Origin: Pseudanabaena frigida
Lineage (GTDB): Bacteria; Cyanobacteriota; Cyanobacteriia; Pseudanabaenales; Pseudanabaenaceae
NCBI GenBank assembly: GCA_003242085.1
Contig: QBML01000001.1
Coordinates: 1-64,000 of the forward strand
Length of the DNA stretch: 64,000 nt
Direction: 5' to 3'
The notes below the pieces were generated by a model. That model was not told the DNA's origin, searched no databases, and saw only the letters and a program-made list of their open reading frames with translations. Position 1 is the stretch's first letter. Every line of letters starts with the position of its first letter. The position numbers were made by a program, and so were the translations under genes. This document shows, piece after piece, positions 41,568 to 50,126 of this stretch.

Positions 41568-42209
41568 ATGACCTTAGACTATCTCAATCCTAATATTCCT
41601 AAAGATCTCATGCGTGTTGCCATGCCTGTAGTTGATGCAACCGACGCAAATCTAGAAGGATATGGATACTTAGTAAGCGATCCCGATAATGTTCGGGTGG
41701 AAATCGTGCGCTGGCGATCGCAGGGTTGGCGAGCTGTCGATCCCGATAGTGGCGACGGAGGTGGCACTACAGAAGGAGTGTTTTTAAGCGAATGGAAAGG
41801 AGAGATTCTCTTTGGGCATAACGAAGCGGTAGATGGTCATTACATTTTGGCTTATGCCAATGAGCCATACTTAGCTGATGTGGAAAGCGATCGCATTCCA
41901 GAAAAAATGCTTCTGTGGCACGCTAATTATCATCCCGATGGCGGACAGTTATTTTTCCCTTTCGACAAAAATCCTTTCTTTGTACCGCTAGCCTTAGCAG
42001 GCGATGACGTTAAGCCTGAAGATTTTGTTTGCTTTCGGTTTGATGGAAGTTGCGGTTTGTATATTCATCCTAATGTTTGGCATGAAGGTGTATTTCCCTT
42101 ATCTGGGAAGCAACGCTTTTTTGATAAGCAGGGAGCAGTTCATGCTCGCGTTTCTATTGATTTCGCGAGAGAATTTAATTGTTTACTGGAAGCTGAATTC
42201 AAGGAATAG
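41568..42209 (+). CDS. Ureidoglycolate lyase-like cupin in a phosphonate cluster
   Basis: A 213-residue protein similar in its second half to AllA: GGQLFFPFDKNPFFVPLAL, CFRFDGSCGLYIHPNVWHEGVF and SIDFAREFNC line up with the AllA GTQAFIP, NYHRNVWHHPLF and DRGG regions. AllA releases urea from ureidoglycolate, but no purine-catabolic gene is near. Tight placement (12 bp) after the oxidoreductase implies a step in phosphonate use, perhaps on an amine or ureido adduct. That is inference. The last 19 coding bases enter a 29-bp palindrome. Confidence 0.65.
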   Translation: MTLDYLNPNIPKDLMRVAMPVVDATDANLEGYGYLVSDPDNVRVEIVRWRSQGWRAVDPDSGDGGGTTEGVFLSEWKGEILFGHNEAVDGHYILAYANEPYLADVESDRIPEKMLLWHANYHPDGGQLFFPFDKNPFFVPLALAGDDVKPEDFVCFRFDGSCGLYIHPNVWHEGVFPLSGKQRFFDKQGAVHARVSIDFAREFNCLLEAEFKE

Positions 42210-42248
42210 AATGCACAAAGTGCATTCTATTCCTTGAATTCAGCTTCC
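42188..42248. repeat. 29-bp perfect palindrome extending into the cupin coding end
   Basis: Arms 42188-42216 and 42220-42248 (loop AAA, core ATGCAC-AAA-GTGCAT). The left arm holds the last six codons plus the stop TAG (42207-42209). The right arm ends 5 bp before the reading frame of the HD gene, so it is also inside the operon's translation-start region. Confidence 0.9.
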
Positions 42249-42271
42249 TTGAAATGATAAAGAGAAATAAA

Positions 42272-42814
42272 ATGAGATTAAATCTTGACGAAATCTTTGA
42301 TATATTCGCAACTAGAGGTCACGCTCAATATGGAGGCGAACCAATCACCCAGTTAGAGCATGGGCTGCAATGCGCTACCCTTGCCAAGGAACATGCAGCT
42401 ACTCCCGAACTAATTACCGCTTGCCTCTTCCACGATCTCGGACATTTACTGCACGATCTTGGCGAAAATCCTACCGAACAGGCGATCGACGATCGCCATG
42501 AATACGAGGGCACAAAATGTTTGGAACAGATTTTCTCTCCTGCTGTGACCGAGCCGATAAGATTGCATGTAGAGGCGAAGCGCTATCTTTGTGCGGTCGA
42601 TCCTAATTACCGCGCTAGTCTATCCGAAAATTCTGAAAGCAGTCTGATTTTACAAGGTGGTCCTTTCTCTAGTGAGGAAGCCGCCATGTTTATTGCTAAG
42701 CCCTATGCTAAATCTGCCGTCAAACTTAGAATCTGGGACGATCGAGCCAAGGTTGTGGGGCTAGAGACTCCAGATTTAAGTAGCTTTGTAGCGATCTCGA
42801 AAAGTTGTCTGTAA
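42272..42814 (+). CDS. PhnZ-like HD-domain oxygenase
   Basis: HDIG-type protein associated with phosphonate operons (TIGR03276 type), about 180 residues from ATG 42272 (MRLNLDE); an upstream ATG at 42254 is also possible. HAQYGGEPITQLEHGLQCA contains the Tyr-x-x-Glu substrate-gating pair of PhnZ, and CLFHDLGHLLHD with HVEAKRYL supplies the HD metal ligands. PhnZ is a mixed-valence diiron oxygenase that cleaves 1-hydroxy-2-aminoethylphosphonate. The hydroxylase PhnY is not present here. The palindrome at 42188 lies between it and the preceding gene. Confidence 0.82.
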   Translation: MRLNLDEIFDIFATRGHAQYGGEPITQLEHGLQCATLAKEHAATPELITACLFHDLGHLLHDLGENPTEQAIDDRHEYEGTKCLEQIFSPAVTEPIRLHVEAKRYLCAVDPNYRASLSENSESSLILQGGPFSSEEAAMFIAKPYAKSAVKLRIWDDRAKVVGLETPDLSSFVAISKSCL

Positions 42815-42844
42815 CTAATCTGTAATTAAATAGAAGTATCCGCA

Positions 42845-43291
42845 ATGACTTTAGAAACTAGATTAAGAGTAACGGTTAATGGATTATTTATAGATTCAGA
42901 CGAAGTATTGCTGATTCATCAAATGACATTGCCTGAAATAGACTGTTGGGACTTGCCAGGTGGCGGATTAGAGCCACAAGAGCCAGTCCTTGATGGACTA
43001 CGACGGGAAATTCAAGAAGAAACAGGTATTACTAGTTTTGAGATTATTCAGCTTTTAACAGTTACTGATAGTTTTTTCCCCGATCCTCTTATGGAAGGAA
43101 GAATACTTCATAATGTGAATATTATTTATCTATGCTCAGTCGATCGCCAATCTTGCGTTTTGAGCAGTTCCGATCCAGAAATTGGGGCAAAGGGAATTCA
43201 GTGGATTCCAATTAATAGAATTACTGCTGATATTTGTTCAGTGCGATGTTGGCAATCGCTGAAGGTATCTGCAAATCTTGACAGCCAATGA
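42845..43291 (+). CDS. NUDIX hydrolase
   Basis: A 148-residue hydrolase of nucleoside diphosphates linked to another moiety. The NUDIX box is complete: GGGLEPQEPVLDGLRREIQE followed by ETGI, matching Gx5Ex7REUxEExGU. Substrate specificity cannot be read. It follows the HD gene by 30 bp in the same direction and might be the last gene of the phosphonate operon or independent. Confidence 0.88.
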   Translation: MTLETRLRVTVNGLFIDSDEVLLIHQMTLPEIDCWDLPGGGLEPQEPVLDGLRREIQEETGITSFEIIQLLTVTDSFFPDPLMEGRILHNVNIIYLCSVDRQSCVLSSSDPEIGAKGIQWIPINRITADICSVRCWQSLKVSANLDSQ

Positions 43292-43564
43292 CTACATTTC
43301 TGGCTAAAAGCTTAAGGCTTTTGAAACAGACTAGACTAATTTAAGGAAATCAATCTAGGTGCTAATTTCTTGATTTGCAGACCTAAAGATGAAAGGTTAA
43401 AAACTATTGGGGAACTTTGGCTAGGTAGCAGCTACAGGCAGTCCATTTACCCTGAACTGGCACTGATATTAAATTGTAGTATCCGCCATTTCGACCAACT
43501 CGATCGCAATTTTTTATAGAATCGGCAGCTCATATTTACAGCCTGTTTTATGCTTTATGTAGTA

Positions 43565-43643
43565 CAAGAAATTTTTTGAAAGTTTTGCTTCGCAGCACTT
43601 TCAAAAAATTTCTTGCGTTTTGAAAATGCACAAAGCGTTGTAA
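43565..43643. repeat. Degenerate TTACAG-type palindromic element (copy 5)
   Basis: CAAGAAATTTTTTGAAAG pairs with its complement ending at 43614 around a GC-TTC-GC core, followed by GCACAAAGCGTTGTAAT, which matches the GCGCAAAGCGCTGTAA end of copy 4. Only one outer end is recognisable. Confidence 0.55.
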
Positions 43644-43820
43644 TCCCATGCACCTTAATTGCACCTAAGTTACCTTCGACTGTGTTGCCATCAAAATATG
43701 CCCTCGAGAATTTTTTGCGATCGCGCTTGCTAGCAAAGGGCTACCCAAAACATTTCATGAAATGAATCTGAAGCTCATCCTAATCTCACAACTTCGTTAG
43801 CATTATTAGTAAGTTTTTTG

Positions 43821-43861
43821 GTAGTTCGATCTGCCGCGCTAAGCGCAGCAGATCGAACTAC
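43821..43861. repeat. 19-bp hairpin, TAA loop
   Basis: Arms 43821-43839 and 43843-43861 with one mismatch; core CGCGC-TAA-GCGCAG. It is about 100 bp upstream of nadK. Confidence 0.7.
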
Positions 43862-43960
43862 TGTATGTAGATATTGAAAACAAAAGCTAATCGCTAAAAG
43901 CATATTGCTAAAAGCTATAATTACCAGACGGACAAAATATTTGAATAGTCTAGGTAGTCA

Positions 43961-44884
43961 TTGAGCGTGCCAAAGGTCGGTATTGTCTATAACGACGCAA
44001 AACCTGTCGCTGTGCGAGTAGCGTTGGAGATGAAGTTGTGGCTAGAAAAACGTGATATCGAGACCGTTCTAGCAACAGGAAATGGAGGTATTCTAGGCTA
44101 TGGAAAGCCAGATGCACCCGTTTGCCATACTCCGATCGAAAGCTTGGTGCCATTAGGATTCGATCGTGATGTGAGTTTTGTCGTGGCTCTTGGTGGTGAT
44201 GGCACGGTATTATCTGCCTGCCGCCAAATTGCTCCACTTGCGTTGCCATTGCTGAATGTGAATACTGGTCATATGGGTTTTTTAACTGAAACCTATTTGA
44301 CCGACTGGGAAGAAGCGATCGCGCAAGTCGTTGATGGCAAGTATGTAGTCGAGCAGAGATCGATGATGGCTGTACGGGTTTACGACAGTAAAGGGCTGCT
44401 GTGGGAAGCTCTATCCCTAAATGAGATGGTATTGCATCGTGAGCCATTGACTAGCATGTGCCATTTTGAAGTGCAGATAGGTCAGCATCCACCCGTTGAT
44501 ATTGCCGCAGATGGTGTAATCGTCTCAACTCCAACAGGTTCGACAGCCTATGCCCTCTCTGCGGGTGGGCCAGTCATCGAGCCAGGGATTCCTGTATTTC
44601 AACTGATTCCCATTTGCGCTCATTCGATGGCATCACGGGCATTAGTATTTGCTAATACAGAAAAAACAATTGTTACACCTGCTAATCGTCATCGTTTGGT
44701 GTTGGTTGTCGATGGTAACGCTGGTTGTTATGTCTATCCTGATTATCGGGTTGAAGTCGAACGATCGCAGTATCCAGCAAGGTTTATCCGCTTGCAGAAA
44801 AGTGAATTCTTTAAAGTACTGCGCGAAAAGCTGGGTTGGGGTCTACCACATATTTCTAAACCAAATGCAGCCGAGTTACCTTAA
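43961..44884 (+). CDS. nadK: NAD kinase
   Basis: Phosphorylates NAD+ to NADP+ using ATP. The 307-residue sequence has the GGDGT motif ([13 protein letters not shown]), [10 protein letters not shown], the NE/D motif [10 protein letters not shown], and the glycine-rich [15 protein letters not shown]. No ATG is available at the start: TTG 43961 (43961-43963) or GTG 43967 is used, the latter giving [10 protein letters not shown]. Cyanobacteria usually carry two NAD kinase paralogues; only one is here. Confidence 0.93.
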   Translation: MSVPKVGIVYNDAKPVAVRVALEMKLWLEKRDIETVLATGNGGILGYGKPDAPVCHTPIESLVPLGFDRDVSFVVALGGDGTVLSACRQIAPLALPLLNVNTGHMGFLTETYLTDWEEAIAQVVDGKYVVEQRSMMAVRVYDSKGLLWEALSLNEMVLHREPLTSMCHFEVQIGQHPPVDIAADGVIVSTPTGSTAYALSAGGPVIEPGIPVFQLIPICAHSMASRALVFANTEKTIVTPANRHRLVLVVDGNAGCYVYPDYRVEVERSQYPARFIRLQKSEFFKVLREKLGWGLPHISKPNAAELP

Positions 44885-44958
44885 GATCGCTTACCATTTG
44901 AGAGCCACACAAGGCATGGCTCCTAAAGAAAATAAACTCAAAGAATATTAAAAGCTCT

Positions 44959-45738
44959 ATGAGTCAAAGTCTCAACTTTGCAAACCAAGATTTGCGCGAT
45001 CGCTCCTTTAAAGGTAAAAATCTCGTTGGTGCTGACTTTAGTGGTGCAGACATTCGCGGATGTAACTTTTGCCGCTCTCAACTTAAAGCTGCTAATTTTG
45101 CCAATGTACGAGCTGGTAAGAGCCAACGTCAAACAGCGATCTCTAGTTTGCTGTCGTTTGTGATGGCGTTGATGTTTGCTTGTACTGCTACAATTGCCAC
45201 GATTTTGGCGATTACCTTTATACTTTCATTTATCTTTGGGATGTCGATTGTTAATCGCGAGACGATTTATTGGGTTGCCATCGTGTCGATTGTGGTGTTT
45301 GCAGTTGGCTTTGCAATTACTTTCACTGGTAGCTTTGCGATCGCAGGAGTGAAAGGTAATTTTGTGGCTATTCCCATCTCCCTAATTACAGCTTTTGCTT
45401 CAGGATTCTTTGGCTCAACATTCATTAAAATTCTGGTGTCTGGCGCTTTCAATGTGATCGCTGGTTCGCTGAGGTTTAATAGTTTGGTGGCGCTTCTAGG
45501 ATTTTTAGCGATCGAGCCATTACAAATTTTTGGCTGTCTCTATTTATTCCGTTTAGCAATTAACTCGGCTCGAACGATCGTAGGTACAAAATTTCAGTAT
45601 GCAGATCTCTCCAAAACCTCATTTCATAATGCAACCTTAGTTAATTGTGATTTTTCCCATGCCGTCATGCAAGATGTTAACTGGCAACCAGCTCAAATCT
45701 CCCGTTGTAAATTACCTCCCAACTTCAATTCTCTATAG
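44959..45738 (+). CDS. Pentapeptide-repeat protein with central membrane domain
   Basis: A 259-residue protein. Pentapeptide repeats (NLVGADFSGADIRGCNF, LKAANF) occupy residues 5-48, about four or five hydrophobic helices follow from 60 to 205, and pentapeptides return at 213-250 (YADLSKTSFHNATLVNCDF). The membrane domain is thus inserted within the beta-helix sequence, or two short repeats flank it. The function is unknown. Its start codon is 75 bp downstream of the nadK stop. Confidence 0.8.
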   Translation: MSQSLNFANQDLRDRSFKGKNLVGADFSGADIRGCNFCRSQLKAANFANVRAGKSQRQTAISSLLSFVMALMFACTATIATILAITFILSFIFGMSIVNRETIYWVAIVSIVVFAVGFAITFTGSFAIAGVKGNFVAIPISLITAFASGFFGSTFIKILVSGAFNVIAGSLRFNSLVALLGFLAIEPLQIFGCLYLFRLAINSARTIVGTKFQYADLSKTSFHNATLVNCDFSHAVMQDVNWQPAQISRCKLPPNFNSL

Positions 45739-45759
45739 GTTTTGTAGACCGTTAATGCA

Positions 45760-45798
45760 AAAAACAGGGGAAATCACTTCGTGATTTCCCCTGTTTTT
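45760..45798 (+). terminator. Hairpin after the pentapeptide gene, TTC loop
   Basis: Arms 45760-45777 and 45781-45798 (18 bp, core ATCAC-TTC-GTGAT) ending in T5. Confidence 0.75.
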
Positions 45799-45823
45799 GC
45801 TAGCACTTGAATTGAAACAAATC

Positions 45824-45878
45824 AAAACCCGAATAAATAGAGGCGGCGCTTTGCGCCGCCTCTATTTATTCGGGTTTT
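45824..45878. repeat. 26-bp perfect palindrome, TTT loop
   Basis: Arms 45824-45849 and 45853-45878 with core GGCGGCGC-TTT. Nearly the same arms occur at 4365-4417, differing by compensated changes such as G for A opposite C for T. Confidence 0.85.
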
Positions 45879-45929
45879 ATGTCCTAAGCAAAACTTTCAT
45901 TGAGCCACTTGGATTGAGACAAATCAAAG

Positions 45930-45974
45930 CCCAAAAAAGAGATGCGCCGCTTTGCGGCGCATCTCTTTTTTGGG
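45930..45974. repeat. 21-bp perfect palindrome, TTT loop
   Basis: Arms 45930-45950 and 45954-45974 with core GCGCCGC-TTT-GCGGCGC. The context GACAAATCAAAGCCC matches that of the palindrome at 45824. It lies 35 bp from the pdhA stop on the opposite strand. Confidence 0.8.
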
Positions 45975-46008
45975 TTTACCAGACTGGGAATATTTATGGC
46001 TAAATTTT

Positions 46009-47037
46009 TTATTCGTCTTCAGCAAACTGATAGCGGAATAGATCCTTAGGATCTGGCTCAGGAGAAGTTTCGGCAAAACGTACACATTCTTCGACTACGT
46101 CGCGAATCTTCTTATCGATCTCTTTTAATTGACTTTCAGTTACTAATCCATGCTCAAGAACCCGACTAGCAAATATTTTAATCGGATCTCGACCAAACCA
46201 CTTGTCTTTATCTTCTTTGCTACGTAGTTCATCGGGGTCAGCTAGAGAGTGACCTCTAAAACGATAAGTCATGCATTCCAAAACTGTGGGGCCTTCGCCA
46301 GCGCGACCGCGACGAATCGCTTCTTGAGCGCGCTCGCGTACGGCCAGCACATCCATGCCATCAACTTCAAACCCTGGCATTCCAAAGGCTTCAGCTTTCT
46401 TATGAATCCGCACATCAGAAGTAGCCCGATGATGCTTCATGCCGATCGCCCAGTCATTATTCTCGATTACAAAAATAATTGGCAACTTCCACAAAGCCGC
46501 CATGTTTAGGGTCTCGAAAAACTGACCATTGTTGCTTGCGCCATCACCAAAGAAACAAGCTGTAACTTGGTCAGCATTGGGATCGCCCATTACTTCACGA
46601 CGATATTTTGATTGGAATGCCGCACCAGAAGCTACAGGAATTCCTTCAGCAACAAAGGCATATCCGCCCAAGAAGTTATTCTTAGAAGAGAAAATATGCA
46701 TTGAGCCACCACGACCCTTGCTACATCCTGTCTCTTTACCAAATAGTTCTGCCATAACTTCGTTAGCAGTAACACCTGCACTTAGAGCATGGACGTGGTC
46801 GCGGTAAGTACTACATACATAGTCATCAGGACGCATTGCCTTAATAATGCCACTTGCTACAGCTTCTTGACCATTGTACAAATGCACAAAACCGAACATT
46901 CTTCCGCGATAGTACATCTCGGCGCATTTGTCCTCGAAAGTACGGCCCAGTACCATATCTTCGTAAATAGTTAGGGCTTCGGCTGAGGTAATATTGGGTG
47001 CAGAAGTCGAAACAGTCGCAACGGTGTCTTGAGGCAT
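46009..47037 (-). CDS. pdhA: Pyruvate dehydrogenase E1 component, alpha subunit
   Basis: ThDP-dependent alpha subunit that with PdhB decarboxylates pyruvate for acetyl-CoA formation. The 342-residue sequence has [39 protein letters not shown], the ThDP motif [20 protein letters not shown]...NN and the phosphorylation-loop-like [15 protein letters not shown]. The beta subunit is elsewhere, as in other cyanobacteria. An inverted repeat lies about 200 bp upstream. Confidence 0.95.
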   Translation of the reverse strand: MPQDTVATVSTSAPNITSAEALTIYEDMVLGRTFEDKCAEMYYRGRMFGFVHLYNGQEAVASGIIKAMRPDDYVCSTYRDHVHALSAGVTANEVMAELFGKETGCSKGRGGSMHIFSSKNNFLGGYAFVAEGIPVASGAAFQSKYRREVMGDPNADQVTACFFGDGASNNGQFFETLNMAALWKLPIIFVIENNDWAIGMKHHRATSDVRIHKKAEAFGMPGFEVDGMDVLAVRERAQEAIRRGRAGEGPTVLECMTYRFRGHSLADPDELRSKEDKDKWFGRDPIKIFASRVLEHGLVTESQLKEIDKKIRDVVEECVRFAETSPEPDPKDLFRYQFAEDE

Positions 47038-47469
47038 CGATTCAGTACTAGTGCTAATCGTTAAAAAAATTTCTTTTGCTAGTCTAGCAGCGAATGTCCA
47101 TTGCAGTACAGCGATCGCAAAGGCAAGTAAATAAAATCAAAATAGCTTTCTAATCAGATTTCTCAGGAGGAATTCGTAATTTCAACTCTGCGATCGAATT
47201 AGGTATTTCTGTTGAGATGAAGTTCCAAACAATATTTAACGTGAGTTCGGGCTAAGCTTGCAAATTTTATAAGCCCAGAAGCAAATTATCCCGAACTCAC
47301 GTTAAGTCTATATCTCTCTGGGAGAGCGTTTTTAATTCGTCCTGCATTTTATCTAAGCTGCTAAAAGTGGGATGAGGCTCTGATTGAAATTGCACCTTCC
47401 TTAATCTCTTGAACTCGCATAATTGTGAAACGTAAATCGCCTCATGAGTATTTATGCTAAATGAGCTCG
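47038..47469. other. Gap between pdhA and the GTPase gene
   Basis: A 430-bp stretch with no convincing gene. A 16-bp inverted repeat (47236-47251 and 47290-47305, TTAACGTGAGTTCGGG) encloses 38 nt. The AGTTCGGGxTAA part recurs near 59687, so a dispersed repeat is likely. Confidence 0.5.
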
Positions 47470-48891
47470 CTAGATATTTCTTAGTCGACGCAGATCGATT
47501 TTGGCGCGGAGTTCGTCTTTGATTCTTGCCAAAATTGAGTCTTCGTCAATAGTTTCTAAAATGCGCTTGACAACTGCCTTAGGCCCATCGGCTCCCCATG
47601 ATGCCCCATTAGCAAGATATTCTTTAGTCACAAGTCCGAGGGCATACGTGGAAAAGCCTGCCACACCAGCTTGAGCGATCGCCACAGATACATATCCTCC
47701 CAAAGTTAAACCACCAGTTACGGGCGCAGAAATACCCAATAAACCTTTGAGGGAACTTAAACCAAAAGTAGCAATAAAATCACTTGCTCCGATGCCACCC
47801 ATACCGATCGCAATTTTTTGCATGAGAGAAACTGCACCGCGATTGCTCATGTTAATGCCATAGAGTTTAGATAGCGCCACGATCATCGATACATCAATAA
47901 TGGCACTGGTGATCACATCAACAACTGTGAAGGGATTAACAGCGATTGCCACGGCTTGAGTAATTACGCAGTTCCAGATAATTCGATTGGCTTGGCGATC
48001 GCGCACAAACATTTTGCGTTGCACCACCCGCTCTTGCACCATATCGGCAAACATCATTGTATTTAGAGCAATTAAAGACTTGCCTTCGCGATCGAGCACT
48101 TCAAGAATTTTTAATTTGAGATCTTCGATTTGGGGCTTACCTGCAACTAGCTCCGCCTCGAATGAACCATCGGGCTGACGGACTGCTTTTGCCACTAGGG
48201 GAGAAGCAGCCGTCATCACAATTTCATCTTTTGTGAGTAATTCGCGCACCCGCTCATCGCGAATCTTGGCATAAATCGCCAGACGATCTTCGGGCGGATA
48301 TTGATCGATTTTATTGAATACTAACAAAATTGGCTTGCTAGCACCCCTGAGTTCCGAAAGCGCATCGTACTCAACCTTTGTGATATCTCCCGCCACCACA
48401 AATAAAATTAAATCCGATTGCTGGGCGATTCGTTTGGCGAGTTCTGCTCTCCCCTCGCCATCAACCTCATCAATTCCAGGTGTGTCAACCAATTCGATGC
48501 GCGCCTCACCTCTACCCTGAAATGACGCTCTGAGAATCGTGCGATCGCCGTTAGTTTGCATTGCCTCACGCGAGATTTGCCACTCTGCTGCCTGTCTGCT
48601 CGTGGTTACACCATGCAAAGGACCAGTTTCAAAGACTTGCCCTCCCATTAGGGCATTCAATACCGACGACTTGCCACGCCCTACCATACCAAATACTGCT
48701 ATTTGCAGAACTTGGCGCTCCAATTTATCTAGCATCTGTTGAAGCTCTTCTAGCTCATCTTCTAGTCCACGGCGCTCCCTCTCTGACAAGTCAAGATTTG
48801 CCACAATATCTCGCAAGGTACGCTTTGCTTGGCGATAATTTAGCTCTTCAAAAATTTCATCAAAGCTAAGAAAGTTTTCATCTTGTGGCAT
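47470..48891 (-). CDS. Dynamin/Era-like GTPase with DUF697 domain
   Basis: Membrane-associated GTPase of about 473 residues. G1 is GMVGRGKSSVLNAL, G3 VDTPGIDEV, G4 LVFNKIDQ. After residue 300 hydrophobic helices appear (IIWNCVITQAVAIAVNPFTV and GVAGFSTYALGLVTKEYL) as in DUF697 proteins. The start at ATG 48891 (MPQDENFLSFDEIFEELNYR) suits the family; earlier ATGs up to 48972 would add a short hydrophobic lead. Family members are common in cyanobacteria with no settled role, perhaps membrane remodelling or transport. Confidence 0.83.
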   Translation of the reverse strand: MPQDENFLSFDEIFEELNYRQAKRTLRDIVANLDLSERERRGLEDELEELQQMLDKLERQVLQIAVFGMVGRGKSSVLNALMGGQVFETGPLHGVTTSRQAAEWQISREAMQTNGDRTILRASFQGRGEARIELVDTPGIDEVDGEGRAELAKRIAQQSDLILFVVAGDITKVEYDALSELRGASKPILLVFNKIDQYPPEDRLAIYAKIRDERVRELLTKDEIVMTAASPLVAKAVRQPDGSFEAELVAGKPQIEDLKLKILEVLDREGKSLIALNTMMFADMVQERVVQRKMFVRDRQANRIIWNCVITQAVAIAVNPFTVVDVITSAIIDVSMIVALSKLYGINMSNRGAVSLMQKIAIGMGGIGASDFIATFGLSSLKGLLGISAPVTGGLTLGGYVSVAIAQAGVAGFSTYALGLVTKEYLANGASWGADGPKAVVKRILETIDEDSILARIKDELRAKIDLRRLRNI

Positions 48892-49227
48892 AACGTCGCT
48901 AGGCATAACTTTTTGGCATGATATAACAGTCATTTCGGCAAATGCACAATTTACAGACAAATTGAATGGCACTCAATTCGCCCCAATTATGGATTTGCAG
49001 GAACTATACTTATGATATTCGAGTCCTGAAGGACAAGAACGCATCCACGATCTGCTACAAAGCTGGTATAAAAAGGTTGTCTTTTTGCGTGAGATGTTGC
49101 TAAAGTTGCCTGCAAGTAACTTTCGGATAATTATTACCTTTTTAAGGTTTGTTAATGCAGTAGTTTCTTGCAGTTCTATTTCATAAAAATGCCGAAAAAC
49201 CCAATAAATATTGTAGCTAGGAGAAAT

Positions 49228-50055
49228 ATGTCCGTATTTAAGTCGTTGGTTAAACTAGCAGCCACCGCAGGTGTCGCAGGGGCGATCGCTGTTAGTCCCA
49301 TATTTACTCTCAAAGCTGAAGCTCTAACTGAAGCGCAAGTTTTGGAGCGCTTGGGTAGTATTCCCATTTTCACAATTACCGATGATAAAGGTTCGCCTCT
49401 ACTAGGTGCAGTACCACAACAACCAAATGCAAAGCCTGATGAAAGTCAGCTTTTGTTTTTCTTCCTTGGTCCCGATGAAGCTCAAATGATGCTCACTCAG
49501 GTGCAAAAATCTAATCCTGAAGTTGGTAAAAAAGCGCAGATCATCGTGCGATCGATGAATGATGCTTATAAGGTAATTCGTGAAAACAAAGACAAAAAAG
49601 TTGTTTTTCAGTTTATCCCCTCAAAAGCCAGTGTTGAATCAGCAAGGACAATTTTAACTGCTCAGGGAGTTGCGGCTGACAAAATCCCTAATGTACCTGT
49701 GTTCTTTGCGATCGGCGGTCAAGCTAATAACCAAGGCTTGTTGACCATGAGCATCGATCAAAATGGTAAAAAAGAACAAGTTGTGCCTTTCTTCCTTGAT
49801 AAAACTGATTTGCAAAACTTGCTCGATCGCGCCAGCAAAGACCAACCTGATGTTACCAAAGCTACTAAAATCCAAGTTGCGTCATTGTTTCAAGTCTTAG
49901 ATTCAATGGTTTCCAAGGACAATAAGCCTAACCCTGAAGTCGAGCGCTTCCAGTTTGTCCCATCACGTACTTCTTTTGAGTACATTCTCAAAAATAGTAA
50001 GCAATCTGCTACACCACAAGTTGCACCTGCAACAACTCCAGCAAAACCTAAATAA
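49228..50055 (+). CDS. Tic22-like protein
   Basis: Exported protein of 275 residues homologous to chloroplast Tic22, a chaperone-like periplasmic factor for outer-membrane biogenesis. GGAGAAAT just before ATG 49228 fixes the start; a longer frame to 49168 lacks such a site. The N-terminal 30 residues form a signal (LVKLAATAGVAGAIAVSP) ending near AEA. Two similar halves follow with VFFAIGG, VPFFLDKTDLQNLLDRA and FQFVPSRTSFEYIL. The Ala/Pro/Thr tail is low complexity. A terminator follows. Confidence 0.87.
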   Translation: MSVFKSLVKLAATAGVAGAIAVSPIFTLKAEALTEAQVLERLGSIPIFTITDDKGSPLLGAVPQQPNAKPDESQLLFFFLGPDEAQMMLTQVQKSNPEVGKKAQIIVRSMNDAYKVIRENKDKKVVFQFIPSKASVESARTILTAQGVAADKIPNVPVFFAIGGQANNQGLLTMSIDQNGKKEQVVPFFLDKTDLQNLLDRASKDQPDVTKATKIQVASLFQVLDSMVSKDNKPNPEVERFQFVPSRTSFEYILKNSKQSATPQVAPATTPAKPK

Positions 50056-50058
50056 CTC

Positions 50059-50117
50059 AAAAGGGGGCATGAAATGCCCCCTTTTTGATTTTTGTACAAG
50101 GGGCTAAAGCCCCTTGT
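50059..50117. terminator. Two adjacent hairpins between convergent genes
   Basis: AAAAGGGGGCAT pairs with 50074-50085 around GAA. ACAAGGGGCT (50096-50105) pairs with 50108-50117 around AA. The first follows the Tic22 stop and the second precedes the stop of the opposite gene. Confidence 0.75.
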
Positions 50118-50126
50118 TTTCGTTTT

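Larger units (their letters stand above)
43292..43960. other. Repeat-rich gap upstream of nadK
   Basis: About 670 bp without a gene. A hairpin of the TTACAG family type (43565-43610, TTTGC-TTC-GCAGC core, followed by CACAAAGCGTTGTAAT) and a 19-bp hairpin (43821-43861, loop TAA) are present. Nothing else is recognised. Confidence 0.55.
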
